Position numbers and translations under genes: made by a program
Shown: in pieces, positions 34,233-42,905 of the stretch
Layout of the letters: each line of letters starts with the position of its first letter
Position numbering within the stretch: position 1 is the first letter of the stretch
The notes under the pieces: model-generated
What the model was told of the DNA's origin: nothing
Database searches by the model: none
What the model saw: only the letters and a program-made list of their open reading frames with translations
Source of the DNA: JBHENC01 sp051000345
GTDB lineage: Bacteria; Acidobacteriota; Blastocatellia; Pyrinomonadales; Pyrinomonadaceae
Direction of reading: 5' to 3'
Length of the DNA stretch: 64,000 nucleotides
NCBI GenBank assembly: GCA_051000345.1
Contig: JBPCOJ010000092.1
Span: forward strand, 1 to 64,000

Positions 34233-35177
34233 TCAACGTGTGTCGAGTGCCGGTTCGCCGACGTATTCCCAATGCCATGGTTCGTAAAAGTACGGGCGAA
34301 AGCCGAACTTGTCCGCGTTCCTAACGAGCCAGCGATAAACGGGCGTGTTGATTTGAAGAAGGCGATTGGCGTCTTCCGTGCTAACTGGATCGCCGCCGAC
34401 ATACATATCTATCGCGCGCCCCGTAAAATGCGGACTGTTGACGGCAAGCCCGGCGCGGCCTGCGTTCGGCGAAGCCCTGCGCAAGCCTTCCTGATATTCG
34501 CGCGAACGATACGCTGAAACGATCTTCAGGAATTTCTCGGACGAAGCGAGCGCGAGTCTTTCGCCTTCGCCCATTGTCGCCAGATGAAGCGACGGATCAG
34601 TTGCCGCCGCTTGAACCATGCGCTTGTATGCGGCGTAGGTTTGCGGCTCGACTTTGCAAAGCGCATCAGGCCGCGAAGCGTCGTAGAAATCAGTCGTCGG
34701 AGCCGTCATCAATTGATCGGGCGCGGCGGGCGTATGGTCTTTGAGGCGACGCGCTTGCCATGCGGCGAACATTTGAGGCCATGTGACAGCATCGAGAATA
34801 CCATCTGGATTTAATTTCGCGGACAGTTGCCACGCGGCGAGGGCGACACTGAAAGCTTCATCGTCAGGATTTTTCTCCGTGCCGATTTCGCGTTCGATGA
34901 GCGGCGCGTATAGATACCAGCCGCGCTGACTTTTGCCGCCGAACGACCATTCGAGATTATTCATTAAGTCGGCATTGCGTGCGACTGCCGCGCTGAAATT
35001 AGAAACCACCGCGACAACAGAAGCGTCCGTTGCCGGAGTTTCAGTTGTTCGGCTGACTTGAATTGTCGGCGGCGCGTTCAATTTTTGTCGGTAGTAAATC
35101 TGTGTCCCGATGAAAAGTGAAAGCGCCACGCCAACGAATAATGCGACGCCGAGATAAGCTTTGTTCTTCGGTGACAT
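34233..35177 (-). CDS. VanY-like D-alanyl-D-alanine carboxypeptidase (M15 family)
   Basis: 314 residues from ATG 35177 with AAGG five bases upstream; GTG 35189 is an alternative start. A single N-terminal membrane anchor (AYLGVALFVGVALSLFIG) is followed by a long linker and a C-terminal M15B domain. The zinc-site motifs are SPHFTGRAIDMYVGGDP (SxHxxGxAxD) and PWHWEYVG. It trims the terminal D-Ala from peptidoglycan stem peptides or acts as an LD/DD-carboxypeptidase in the periplasm. The central part (about 70-200) is family-specific. It lies 22 bases downstream of the S9 gene and 25 upstream of M13. Confidence 0.88.
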   Translation of the reverse strand: MSPKNKAYLGVALFVGVALSLFIGTQIYYRQKLNAPPTIQVSRTTETPATDASVVAVVSNFSAAVARNADLMNNLEWSFGGKSQRGWYLYAPLIEREIGTEKNPDDEAFSVALAAWQLSAKLNPDGILDAVTWPQMFAAWQARRLKDHTPAAPDQLMTAPTTDFYDASRPDALCKVEPQTYAAYKRMVQAAATDPSLHLATMGEGERLALASSEKFLKIVSAYRSREYQEGLRRASPNAGRAGLAVNSPHFTGRAIDMYVGGDPVSTEDANRLLQINTPVYRWLVRNADKFGFRPYFYEPWHWEYVGEPALDTR

Positions 35178-35211
35178 GTTCGCCTTCACGCCGTCGAACT
35201 TGCCGCCTGAT

Positions 35212-37314
35212 TTACTTTCGCGCCGCCGCCGCAGTTGTTGCCGCAGGTTGTTTCAAGTGCGCGTCGAACCAATTAAGCACTGTGGTGTACCAGAGTTCGG
35301 AGTTTTGCGGCTTTAGAATCCAGTGGCCTTCGTCCGGGAAATAAAGCAGCTTCGATTCGACGCCCTGACGCTGCAGTGCCGTGAAGAGTTGCAAGCCTTC
35401 TGTAACAGGCACGCGGAAATCTTGTTCGCCGTGAATGACAAGGAGCGGCGTCTTGAAATTCTTGACGTACATGCTCGGCGACCAGCGCGTGTAAATCTCC
35501 GGGTTGCTCCAAGGCGTTCCGCCGAACTCCCAATCCGTGAACCATAGTTCTTCGGTTGCGCCGTACATGCTCGTTAAATTAAAGACGCCCGCGTGCGAGA
35601 CGAGCGCTTTGAACTGCACGCGCGGATCATCGTTGTGGCCTTCAATCCAATCCACCATGTAGCCGCCGTAAGAGCCGCCCGCCGCGCCGACACGATTGCG
35701 GTCAACAAAGGGCAGTGCAGCCGTCTGCGCGACGCCGTTCATAATGTCCGTGTACGCCTTGCCGCCCCAGTCCTGCGAGATTTCGTCAACGAACTTTTGC
35801 CCGTAGCCTGTCGAGCCGCGCGGGTTCGGTAGAAAAACGACGTAGCCTTGCGCGGCGAAGATTTGCGGATTCCAGCGATAGCCCCAATTATCGTTCCAAG
35901 CGCCCTGCGGCCCGCCGTGAATAAGCACGACGAGCGGATATTTCTTCGCCGAAGAGAAGTCTGCGGGCTTCACGATCCAGCCGGAAACCTTCGCGTTGTT
36001 CGCGCCTTCCCAAGAAGTAAGTTCGGCAGGTCTCAAATTGAAACCGCTGATAAAAGCATCGTTGGCGTGCGTTAGCTGCGTGACAATGGCGCTGTTCATG
36101 CGCGCTTTGTCATTGATGCTCGCGCGATAGATTTCCGTCGGGCGCGCGGCGCTGCTGCGCGTGAGAATCATGGTTCTGCCGTCGGCGCTCACTTGCACGT
36201 CGTCGTTGAATCCATCACTGATGAGTTTGACGATAGCGCCGTTATTCAATCCGACTTGGTAAACGGGTTGCAGCCCGCGTTCGCCGACGACGAAATAAAT
36301 CTTTTGCCCGTCGCGTGAAAAGGTGAAGCTTTCGATTCCCGCGTCGAGCGAATTCGTCACGGAGCGCGATTGATTTGTCGCTCGATCATAAAGCATCAAT
36401 TGCCAGCGATCACTTTCAAAGCCCGCGCGTTGCTGCGCGCGATAGGCGATGAAACGTCCGTCCGGCGAATACTGCGGCGAAGCATCGTTCGCAAGGTTCG
36501 CAGTTGTGATACGACGCGCTTCGCCGCCCGTGACAGGCGTTGTGAAGATGTCGCCGTTGGTCGAGGTCGCTTCGACTTTGTCCGTGTTGCGCACGAACGC
36601 GAATTCTTTCGAGTCCGGCGAGAAGGCGTAGTCGAGAGGCCCGCCGAGGCTGAACGGCGGCGCGTCGTAATCGCCGGGCGTCATGTCGCGCGCTTCCGCA
36701 TTGCCTTCGCTCGCCGTGACGAAAACGTGGCTGCGTTTGCCTTCCTTCCAAGAAGTCCAGTGGCGATAAAGAAGACGATCCGCAACGCGCGCTTTGACTT
36801 TGCTCGCGCCTGCCTGCTCGCTGCGTTGCTTGTTGCAGTCGGCGTTTGCGCATTCGGGATACACGTCGGAAGTGAACGCGATTAGCTTTCCGTCGGGCGA
36901 CCAGAGCGGATCGCCCGCGCCTTCCGCGACGCTGGTTACTTTCTGCTGCGCGCCGGTTGCGACATCAATCGTCCAGATTTGCGGCGTGCCTTCGCGCGTC
37001 GAAACAAAAGCGAGGCGGCGCGAGTCCGGCGACCAGCGCGGCGAATTAGACGAGCGCTCGCCCGTTGCCAACATCTTCGGTTCGCCGCCCGCTGTCGGCA
37101 TAAGATAAATATGCGTCGTGCCGCGATTCGCCGCCTTGTCTACGTCCGTGATGGTGTAGGCAACAATGCGTCCGTCGGGCGAGAGTTGCGGATCGCCGAC
37201 GCGACGGACTTTTAGCAGCTCGTTGATCGTCAATTGCTGTGATGTTTGTTGAGCGAAAGTTGCGGACGAAAGCGCGAGCGCGATGAGAAGCGCCGAAGCA
37301 AGATAACGCATCAT
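35212..37314 (-). CDS. S9-family prolyl oligopeptidase-like serine peptidase, exported
   Basis: 700 residues with a signal peptide (LASALLIALALSSATFAQ). The N-terminal two thirds are TolB/WD-like beta-propeller repeats (DPQLSPDGRIVAY, SPRWSPDSRRLAF, DPLWSPDGKLIAF and others). The C-terminal third is an alpha/beta hydrolase with nucleophile Ser548 in GGSYGGYM, Asp in HGEQDFRVP and His in DEGHWI. This is the acylaminoacyl/dipeptidyl peptidase arrangement in which the propeller limits substrates to oligopeptides. GGAGAC eight bases before ATG 37314 supports the start. Part of the minus-strand peptidase run; probably a periplasmic peptide-scavenging enzyme. Confidence 0.95.
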   Translation of the reverse strand: MMRYLASALLIALALSSATFAQQTSQQLTINELLKVRRVGDPQLSPDGRIVAYTITDVDKAANRGTTHIYLMPTAGGEPKMLATGERSSNSPRWSPDSRRLAFVSTREGTPQIWTIDVATGAQQKVTSVAEGAGDPLWSPDGKLIAFTSDVYPECANADCNKQRSEQAGASKVKARVADRLLYRHWTSWKEGKRSHVFVTASEGNAEARDMTPGDYDAPPFSLGGPLDYAFSPDSKEFAFVRNTDKVEATSTNGDIFTTPVTGGEARRITTANLANDASPQYSPDGRFIAYRAQQRAGFESDRWQLMLYDRATNQSRSVTNSLDAGIESFTFSRDGQKIYFVVGERGLQPVYQVGLNNGAIVKLISDGFNDDVQVSADGRTMILTRSSAARPTEIYRASINDKARMNSAIVTQLTHANDAFISGFNLRPAELTSWEGANNAKVSGWIVKPADFSSAKKYPLVVLIHGGPQGAWNDNWGYRWNPQIFAAQGYVVFLPNPRGSTGYGQKFVDEISQDWGGKAYTDIMNGVAQTAALPFVDRNRVGAAGGSYGGYMVDWIEGHNDDPRVQFKALVSHAGVFNLTSMYGATEELWFTDWEFGGTPWSNPEIYTRWSPSMYVKNFKTPLLVIHGEQDFRVPVTEGLQLFTALQRQGVESKLLYFPDEGHWILKPQNSELWYTTVLNWFDAHLKQPAATTAAAARK

Positions 37315-37522
37315 AAATTTGTCTCCGTGTTTTTCAGGAATTCAATTGATTGTTCTGTAATTCTACGCGCTCCACCTTTTTCGCGGCAACCCGTAAAGCG
37401 TGTGCGAAGTATGATGTATCGAATTCTATAGCAAGTTGCATTTGCGTGCGGCCTTATCAACGCAAGACATCTTTATCGTGTTGCCTTCACTTCCATGCGC
37501 GGTATGAAAGTCCGCGCGAACT

Positions 37523-38974
37523 TTATCTCGCCAAACGAAGGCTGCCGATGATCTGCTCGAAGGCTGGCTGGTAAGTTTTCACTTCGTCTTCGGGCGCGAT
37601 GGTGATTAAGTAAAAAAGTTTTCCGTTGGCGCTCGCCGTCGTGTAAATCACATCGACTTCCGTAGTGCCTGTGACGGCGGAAGGGCCTGCGACGATTGTC
37701 GCGTAACCGGCGCGACCGCTGATGCTGATGCTTTGCGGGCGGCGCACAACGCGAAAATCCGGGTTGCTTTGAATCTGTTGTTCGACAAGCGCGGCAGTCG
37801 CCGATTGCAGATCGCTTGATTGCGCCGGAAGCTCGCCGACGAAAAGGCCGTGCGTGACAAAGACTGCTTGCTCGTGTTGTCCGTATGCGCCTTTGGGAGC
37901 GAAGATCATGTTCAACTCGTCGGAGCTTAAGGCGTCCCAATTCTGTGGATATTTGAAGGCGAATGAGCCGGAGCGAGCCTGAAAATCCTTGAACGACGAA
38001 GCGGGCGCGGCGGGACGCGTGCCGGGTTCGATGTTCGACGGATCGCGGGGGCCTGTGCGCGTCGGTTCTCCTGATGCGGCGAGAGGCTGCGCAGAACTTC
38101 CGCGACCTGTGAGGCGCGCTTTGGCTTGCTCGAAGGCGCTTGTGTCATGCGTCGGATTTGAGGCGACGCGCAGCGAAGGCAATTCATTAGTGATCGCCGC
38201 GATGCGATTGCCGGGATCGGGATGATCGCTTAAAAATTCGGGCGCGCGGCTTCCGCCCTGCGCTTGTAGCGTCTTGAAAAAGTTCGCCATGTCGCGCGGA
38301 TCGTAACCGCTGTCGGCCATGATGCGCGCGCCTTCTAGGTCTGCTTGGCTTTCGGCGGCGCGCCCGAATTTAAGAAACAACACGTTCGCGCCCGCGCCGC
38401 CGACTGTATTGACAATCTGCGCGATGTCCGGGTTGTTGCGCGCGCCCGCAATCGTGCCGAGAATGCCCAAGCCTGTTTTCGCAACGTAAGCCTTCGATGC
38501 TTGGTTCGTGCCGTGACGGAGCGCGACGTGCGTAATTTCGTGCGCGATAACGCCCGCGAGTTCGCCTTCGTTTTTCGCCGCCGCGATTGCGCCCGCGTTG
38601 ACGAAGATATAACCGCCGGGCAAAGCGAAGGCATTAATCTCGCGCGAGCCGACAACATTGAATTGGTATGGAAAGCGAAAGCCGGGCGCTTTGGCGGCAA
38701 GCTTCGCGCCGAGCGCGCGGACGTAATTAACGATTTGTTCGTCGCGCAAAAGCGGGACTTGCTGCGCCATCTGCTGCGCGGATTCACGGCCTGTCTGGAT
38801 GTCTTGCTCTGGACTGAAGAGATTAAAGCCCGGCTTGAAATGCGGCGCAGGCGGCGCGCCTGATGAAGAACTGCCGCCGCCGCCGCCCGGCAGCACGCCG
38901 TTGCCGCCGCATGACAGTTGAGCGACAAGAAAAAAGATGGTTAGAAAAATTGCGGTGGTTCTTCGTCGAGTCAT
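37523..38974 (-). CDS. M48-family metalloprotease lipoprotein
   Basis: 483 residues. Lipoprotein signal with lipobox AQLSC. The M48 domain (about 50-260) carries HEITH at 145-149 and the downstream ESQADLEGARIMADSGYDP with the third zinc ligand, as in BepA/YfgC-like proteases. A low-complexity linker (about 285-330) leads to a C-terminal domain (about 330-483) reminiscent of PsbP/DUF1795-type lipid- or protein-binding folds. BepA-like enzymes work in outer-membrane protein quality control, so this one may be housekeeping rather than nutritional. No clear ribosome binding site at the ATG. Confidence 0.9.
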   Translation of the reverse strand: MTRRRTTAIFLTIFFLVAQLSCGGNGVLPGGGGGSSSSGAPPAPHFKPGFNLFSPEQDIQTGRESAQQMAQQVPLLRDEQIVNYVRALGAKLAAKAPGFRFPYQFNVVGSREINAFALPGGYIFVNAGAIAAAKNEGELAGVIAHEITHVALRHGTNQASKAYVAKTGLGILGTIAGARNNPDIAQIVNTVGGAGANVLFLKFGRAAESQADLEGARIMADSGYDPRDMANFFKTLQAQGGSRAPEFLSDHPDPGNRIAAITNELPSLRVASNPTHDTSAFEQAKARLTGRGSSAQPLAASGEPTRTGPRDPSNIEPGTRPAAPASSFKDFQARSGSFAFKYPQNWDALSSDELNMIFAPKGAYGQHEQAVFVTHGLFVGELPAQSSDLQSATAALVEQQIQSNPDFRVVRRPQSISISGRAGYATIVAGPSAVTGTTEVDVIYTTASANGKLFYLITIAPEDEVKTYQPAFEQIIGSLRLAR

Positions 38975-39037
38975 AAGTGTCTTTGAGTATCGTCTCTTAA
39001 AAAAGTTCGGGTGATTGGCTTGTGTGCAGAGCGCACG

Positions 39038-39592
39038 TCAAAAATTGTTCGGGTGAAAAGCTCTGCCGTAAAGCTCTTGATAAATCCAGCCAAGCACGCG
39101 CAGTTCCGCAGTGCAGAGCGCTTCGAGCCAGCAGCATGTCAGATAAATTTCGCGCATTTCCGGCGCAGGGATTTTCTCTGCTTCAGCAATGACGGACGAA
39201 TCCGCTTTTGTTTCCAGATTGTATGCGCCGGACAAATCTTCGTTTGTTTTCGTAGCATCTTCGAGCGCGTTCAAGAGTTGGCTGATCCAATCGTGAAGCG
39301 TGCTTTCGCCGTCGTGCGCGGCGAGAGCCTGCACGATGCCGATGGCGAGGCGGTCTTCTGCGTGATCGAAGTGGAAGATTTTTTCGCCCGCGCCGCTGCT
39401 TTGCGCTTGCTTCCAATGAAACAATTCTTCAACGCGCGGATGGCGTATGACGGCGACGCGCTCATCGTAGTTGATGAACCACTCGATGAGATTTGCAAGC
39501 GCCGTGCTGTCGATGCGTCCGCTTGCGTCGCGCTGCAAAGCGGGCGGATTGGCGGAGTCATTCGCTGCAATGTGCGGTTTCGGATTCGACAT
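39038..39592 (-). CDS. hypothetical protein, 184 aa
   Basis: Soluble and acidic, rich in helices; no signal peptide or membrane segment. Notable segments are LANLIEWFINYDERVAVIRH and IYLTCCWLEALCTAELRVLG, the second with a CC pair and a third Cys. I do not recognise a family. Coding is supported by codon pattern and placement in a tight minus-strand series (68 bases after the preceding gene). It might belong with the 174-residue unknown upstream. Confidence 0.65.
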   Translation of the reverse strand: MSNPKPHIAANDSANPPALQRDASGRIDSTALANLIEWFINYDERVAVIRHPRVEELFHWKQAQSSGAGEKIFHFDHAEDRLAIGIVQALAAHDGESTLHDWISQLLNALEDATKTNEDLSGAYNLETKADSSVIAEAEKIPAPEMREIYLTCCWLEALCTAELRVLGWIYQELYGRAFHPNNF

Positions 39593-39659
39593 AAAAGTTA
39601 ATCAATAATCGTTCGGCTGCTGTATAAACTTCGACGTTTTTTCAGTTCGCATGGAAGCG

Positions 39660-40184
39660 TTAAGTTGTGAATGGCAGCGGGTTGGTTTCTCGCTTGGCGG
39701 CTTTGATTGTTTTCGTTAATCGCTGCATGGAGTCGTTTGGAAACTCGCGCCGCCAATGTCTGGCGAATTCGTTGACTACGACTCGCCGACGCAGATCGCG
39801 CAGCGCCGTCCAGAAGGGCAAACAAACGTGCAGCGCAGAATCCTGAAGCGAGAAAACAATTTTTGCATCATTCTTTTTTCTTCGATGATCGGGATAATGC
39901 GCGACGATTATTTGCACTTTATCGCCGACGTTTGTGAAGATGAAGTCGTATTCATCCGGTGCGCAATTCCAGCGCACGACTTTTCCAACGCCGCCTGCCA
40001 GCACAATTGAAAGCGTCTCGATTAAGTCTCGCAGCGAATCGGCGGGCTGGTGCGAAACGCTCATCGCCAGCGCTTGGTCTGCGGCCTGCAATCTCATCGC
40101 CATCCAGCCGCTCTGCGGGCTTTCGATACTGACGCGCAAATTTTGATCGCTCTCTTTCACAGTAGCTTTCACAGATTTTCGCAC
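39660..40184 (-). CDS. hypothetical protein, 174 aa, GTG start
   Basis: Unrecognised soluble protein with a beta-rich N-terminal half (LRVSIESPQSGWMAMRLQ) and a basic C-terminus. It starts at GTG 40184, with GAAAGGG about 12 bases upstream inside the 21-base gap after the release-factor-like gene, so it is likely cotranscribed and could be functionally linked to it. The segment PDEYDFIFTNVGDKVQIIVA suggests a beta-sandwich. Confidence 0.65.
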   Translation of the reverse strand: MRKSVKATVKESDQNLRVSIESPQSGWMAMRLQAADQALAMSVSHQPADSLRDLIETLSIVLAGGVGKVVRWNCAPDEYDFIFTNVGDKVQIIVAHYPDHRRKKNDAKIVFSLQDSALHVCLPFWTALRDLRRRVVVNEFARHWRREFPNDSMQRLTKTIKAAKRETNPLPFTT

Positions 40185-40205
40185 AAAACAGATTTAACCC
40201 TTTCC

Positions 40206-40565
40206 TTATTCTTCATCGCGGTAAGACTTGCCGGAGCGCAGTCGCTTTTTTTCAGATTGCTTGGACTTTGCTTCGAGCGCTCTTGCTTTAGCGGCGCGCG
40301 AAACTTTTGTCGGAACGCGTTTCGGCGGGCGATAGTTCAAACGCTCGATTTTAGCGCGGAGATTTTTAAGGCAAGTCGCTTTGTTGCGATGCTGGCTGCG
40401 CTCGGCTTGCGACGTCGTGACAACGCCGGACAAACGATGCGTGAGCCGCACGGCGCTTTCCGTCGTGTTGACATGCTGCCCGCCACGCCCGCCCGCGCGA
40501 AACGTATCCACGTCGCACTCGGCTAAAAGGTCTTCGTCGGACTCTGGTAAAAGAATTTTCTCCAA
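40206..40565 (-). CDS. release-factor-like protein with GGQ motif (ribosome rescue type)
   Basis: 119 residues consisting of an RF-1 catalytic domain only: GGQ at 28-30 in RAGGRGGQHVN, followed by TESAVRLTHRLSGVV and ERSQHRNK, then a basic C-terminal tail (KSKQSEKKRLRSGKSYRDEE). The lack of a stop-codon-recognition domain and the basic tail resemble ArfB/YaeJ and mitochondrial C12orf65, which hydrolyse peptidyl-tRNA on stalled ribosomes. The only standard start is TTG 40565. It lies 38 bases after the HicA toxin gene on the same strand; an mRNA-cutting toxin next to a rescue factor is a meaningful combination. Confidence 0.85.
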   Translation of the reverse strand: MEKILLPESDEDLLAECDVDTFRAGGRGGQHVNTTESAVRLTHRLSGVVTTSQAERSQHRNKATCLKNLRAKIERLNYRPPKRVPTKVSRAAKARALEAKSKQSEKKRLRSGKSYRDEE

Positions 40566-40603
40566 CGTGATTATCGTTTGCCGGTAAGCCGTCGCTTCGT
40601 TTT

Positions 40604-40855
40604 CTAATCGAATATCTTCGCTATTAACTCATCTCGATTTATTTCAAAATGAGCTGCCACGTCATCCAGAATAGATGCCAACGTGCCTAGTCGCAAAGGA
40701 TCATGGCGCGGGATGGTGACATGATGCTCGACGCGTCCCACTGCTGCGGCTCTCGTCAGGCGCATGTGGCTGCCGGTTTGCCTCGTGACTCTATAACCGA
40801 GAACCTTCAAGGCTCTGGCAAGACGCTCGCCCGATACATCACGCGGCAATTTCAT
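40604..40855 (-). CDS. hicA: HicA-family mRNA interferase toxin
   Basis: 83 residues with the dsRBD-like HicA fold: PRDVSGERLARALKVLGYRV followed by the catalytic His in RQTGSHMRLTR and HHVTIPRHDPLRLGTLASIL. HicA cleaves mRNA and tmRNA independently of the ribosome reading frame. It is slightly longer than the usual 60 residues. The start overlaps the stop of the antitoxin gene by four bases (ATGA), showing translational coupling. Here the antitoxin comes first. Confidence 0.88.
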   Translation of the reverse strand: MKLPRDVSGERLARALKVLGYRVTRQTGSHMRLTRAAAVGRVEHHVTIPRHDPLRLGTLASILDDVAAHFEINRDELIAKIFD

Positions 40856-41064
40856 GCGGCAATTACTTCTTCACGAACAAAGTGAAGGCGTATTACTTTT
40901 GGGCCTTGTCCTTCATCAAAATGGCAACGCACGGCGTCGCGTACTTGATCGCGCAAACTCTTCAAATCATCTGCTTCCGTAAAGATTGAAGCGCCAAGCG
41001 CACGGGCAATGAACCCGCCCTCGGTAGAATCTTCAACAAGGAAAATTAATTCTTCCATAATCAT
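40852..41064 (-). CDS. hicB: HicB-like antitoxin (short form)
   Basis: 70 residues with the degenerate RNase H-like HicB core: LIFLVEDSTEGGFIARALG, then a short helix (DDLKSLRDQVRDAVRCHF) and the strand VIRLHFVREEVIAA. It lacks a C-terminal DNA-binding domain, so control of the operon may be indirect. An internal ATG at 41058 is an alternative start. It overlaps hicA by four bases. Confidence 0.82.
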   Translation of the reverse strand: MIMEELIFLVEDSTEGGFIARALGASIFTEADDLKSLRDQVRDAVRCHFDEGQGPKVIRLHFVREEVIAA

Positions 41065-41114
41065 TATGCTTGCGGCGCTCGCCTTTCAGTTTCGGAGTCT
41101 ATGATACGTTTATT

Positions 41115-42899
41115 TCAATATCCGACGGGCGCGCCGTCGTTGCGCGGGTCACTTGCGCCGAGACGAACGCCGGTTTTTTCTTCGATCATAATGCCCTGCG
41201 CGTCGCCCATGTAACGCGGTTTTTCAATTAGTTTGTGGCCGCGCGAGAGAAGTGCGCGCGCGGTATCGCCGGACAAGCCGTAAGGCTCGTAAACGATTTC
41301 GTCGGGCAGCCATTGATGATGTATGCGCGGCGCGTCGATGGCCTGTTGAATGTTCATATTATGATCGACAATGTTGATGATGGTTTGCAGCACGGTGTCG
41401 ATAATGGTAGGGCCGCCGGGCGAGCCGATGGCGAACCAGAGCGTGTTGTCTTTGCGCAAGACGAAGGTCGGCGTCATCGCGGAGAGCGGGCGTTTGCGCG
41501 GGGCGACGGCGTTGCGTTCGCCTTGAATCAAGCCGTAGGCATTCGGCACGCCGGGCTTGGCGGCAAAGTCGTCCATCTCGTTATTAAGAAGAAAGCCTGT
41601 GCCTTTCGCCGTCGCGCCGGAGCCGAAGCCGCCGTTCAAAGTGTAAGTGTTGGAAACGGCATTGCCGTCTGCGTCAACAATTGTGAAGTGCGTCGTTTCT
41701 TCGGATTCGTAGCCTGCGGGTTTGCCTGCACGAATCTCTGTACTTGTCGAAGCGCGATTCGCGTCGATGCTGGCGCGCTGGCGGGCGGCGTAAGCCTTGT
41801 CGATCATTCCCGCAATCGGTACATGCACGAAATCCGTGTCGCCCATGTATTCGGCTCGATCCGCAAAGGCGCGGCGCATCGCTTCCGTTAAGAGATGATA
41901 TTTTTCGGAGGAAGAGGGATTCATCTTCGCCAGATCATAGCCTTCGAGGATGTTGAGTATCTCGATCAGCACTGCGCCGCCGGAAGAAGGCGGCGGCATT
42001 GAAATTATTTCATAGCCGCGATATGTGGAGCGCAAAGGCACGCGTTCCTTCGCAACGTAGTTTTTCAAATCTTCGAGCGTCATCAAGCCGTTGTGCCGCT
42101 TCATGTCCGCGACGATCAAGCGCGCCGTTTCGCCTTCGTAAAACTCACGCGCGCCGTTTCGCTGCAAACGCGCGAAGGTTTGCGCAAGTTCCGTTTGACG
42201 CAAGGTGTCGCCGTCGTTATAAAGTTTTCCGTTGTTGAGAAAAATGCGGCGGCTGTCTTCATAGGAATTCAAAAGTTTCTGTTCGCTGCTAAACCCCCGA
42301 TTAAGGGCGTGCGTGAGCGGGAAACCGTCGGCGGCAAGCTTTCGCGCAGGCTCGATTAGTTGCACCCAAGTGAGTTTGCCTGAACCATATTTCTTGAGGG
42401 CGAGTTCCATTCCGGCGACTGTGCCGGGAACGCCCGCCGCGCGGTAGCCGACTGTGGACGAGCCTTCGCCTTTAATCAGATTGCCGTTTTTATCTTGGTA
42501 AATGTTTCGCGTTGCGGCTTGCGGAGCCATCTCGCGGTAATCGATTGCGGTTGTCGCGCCCGACTTCAAACGAATCATCATAAAGCCGCCGCCGCCCAAG
42601 TTTCCCGCCGCCGGATACGTCACCGCAAGCGCAAAAGCCGTCGCAATCGCCGCATCCACAGCGTTGCCGCCGCGCCGCATCACATCACGACCGACTTCCG
42701 ATGCGATGCGACTCGTAGAGGCCACCATGCCGTGCGTCGCGCGCACAGGATCATGCGAAGCAGCGTGTGCGTGAAAACTCGCGGGCACATTGCTATTGCC
42801 GTCACGCAAAGAGGCAATGGGCGCGATGATGAAAGCGAGTGTTAAGAGTAGCGTTGTGAAAATGCGTCGCGTGCTTTTGGTCTTTCGTCGTTCGCTCAT
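41115..42899 (-). CDS. ggt: gamma-glutamyltransferase, exported
   Basis: 594 residues. Signal peptide (RIFTTLLLTLAFIIAPIAS) followed by the precursor of an Ntn-hydrolase. The autoprocessing nucleophile is the Thr at about 402 in EETTHFTIVDADGNAVS, which becomes the N-terminus of the small subunit. GGFGSG and SAMTPTFVLR are further family motifs. It hydrolyses glutathione and other gamma-glutamyl peptides in the periplasm. The start lies six bases after the tricorn gene ends, so they form an operon. Confidence 0.96.
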   Translation of the reverse strand: MSERRKTKSTRRIFTTLLLTLAFIIAPIASLRDGNSNVPASFHAHAASHDPVRATHGMVASTSRIASEVGRDVMRRGGNAVDAAIATAFALAVTYPAAGNLGGGGFMMIRLKSGATTAIDYREMAPQAATRNIYQDKNGNLIKGEGSSTVGYRAAGVPGTVAGMELALKKYGSGKLTWVQLIEPARKLAADGFPLTHALNRGFSSEQKLLNSYEDSRRIFLNNGKLYNDGDTLRQTELAQTFARLQRNGAREFYEGETARLIVADMKRHNGLMTLEDLKNYVAKERVPLRSTYRGYEIISMPPPSSGGAVLIEILNILEGYDLAKMNPSSSEKYHLLTEAMRRAFADRAEYMGDTDFVHVPIAGMIDKAYAARQRASIDANRASTSTEIRAGKPAGYESEETTHFTIVDADGNAVSNTYTLNGGFGSGATAKGTGFLLNNEMDDFAAKPGVPNAYGLIQGERNAVAPRKRPLSAMTPTFVLRKDNTLWFAIGSPGGPTIIDTVLQTIINIVDHNMNIQQAIDAPRIHHQWLPDEIVYEPYGLSGDTARALLSRGHKLIEKPRYMGDAQGIMIEEKTGVRLGASDPRNDGAPVGY

Positions 42900-42905
42900 A
42901 ATTTT

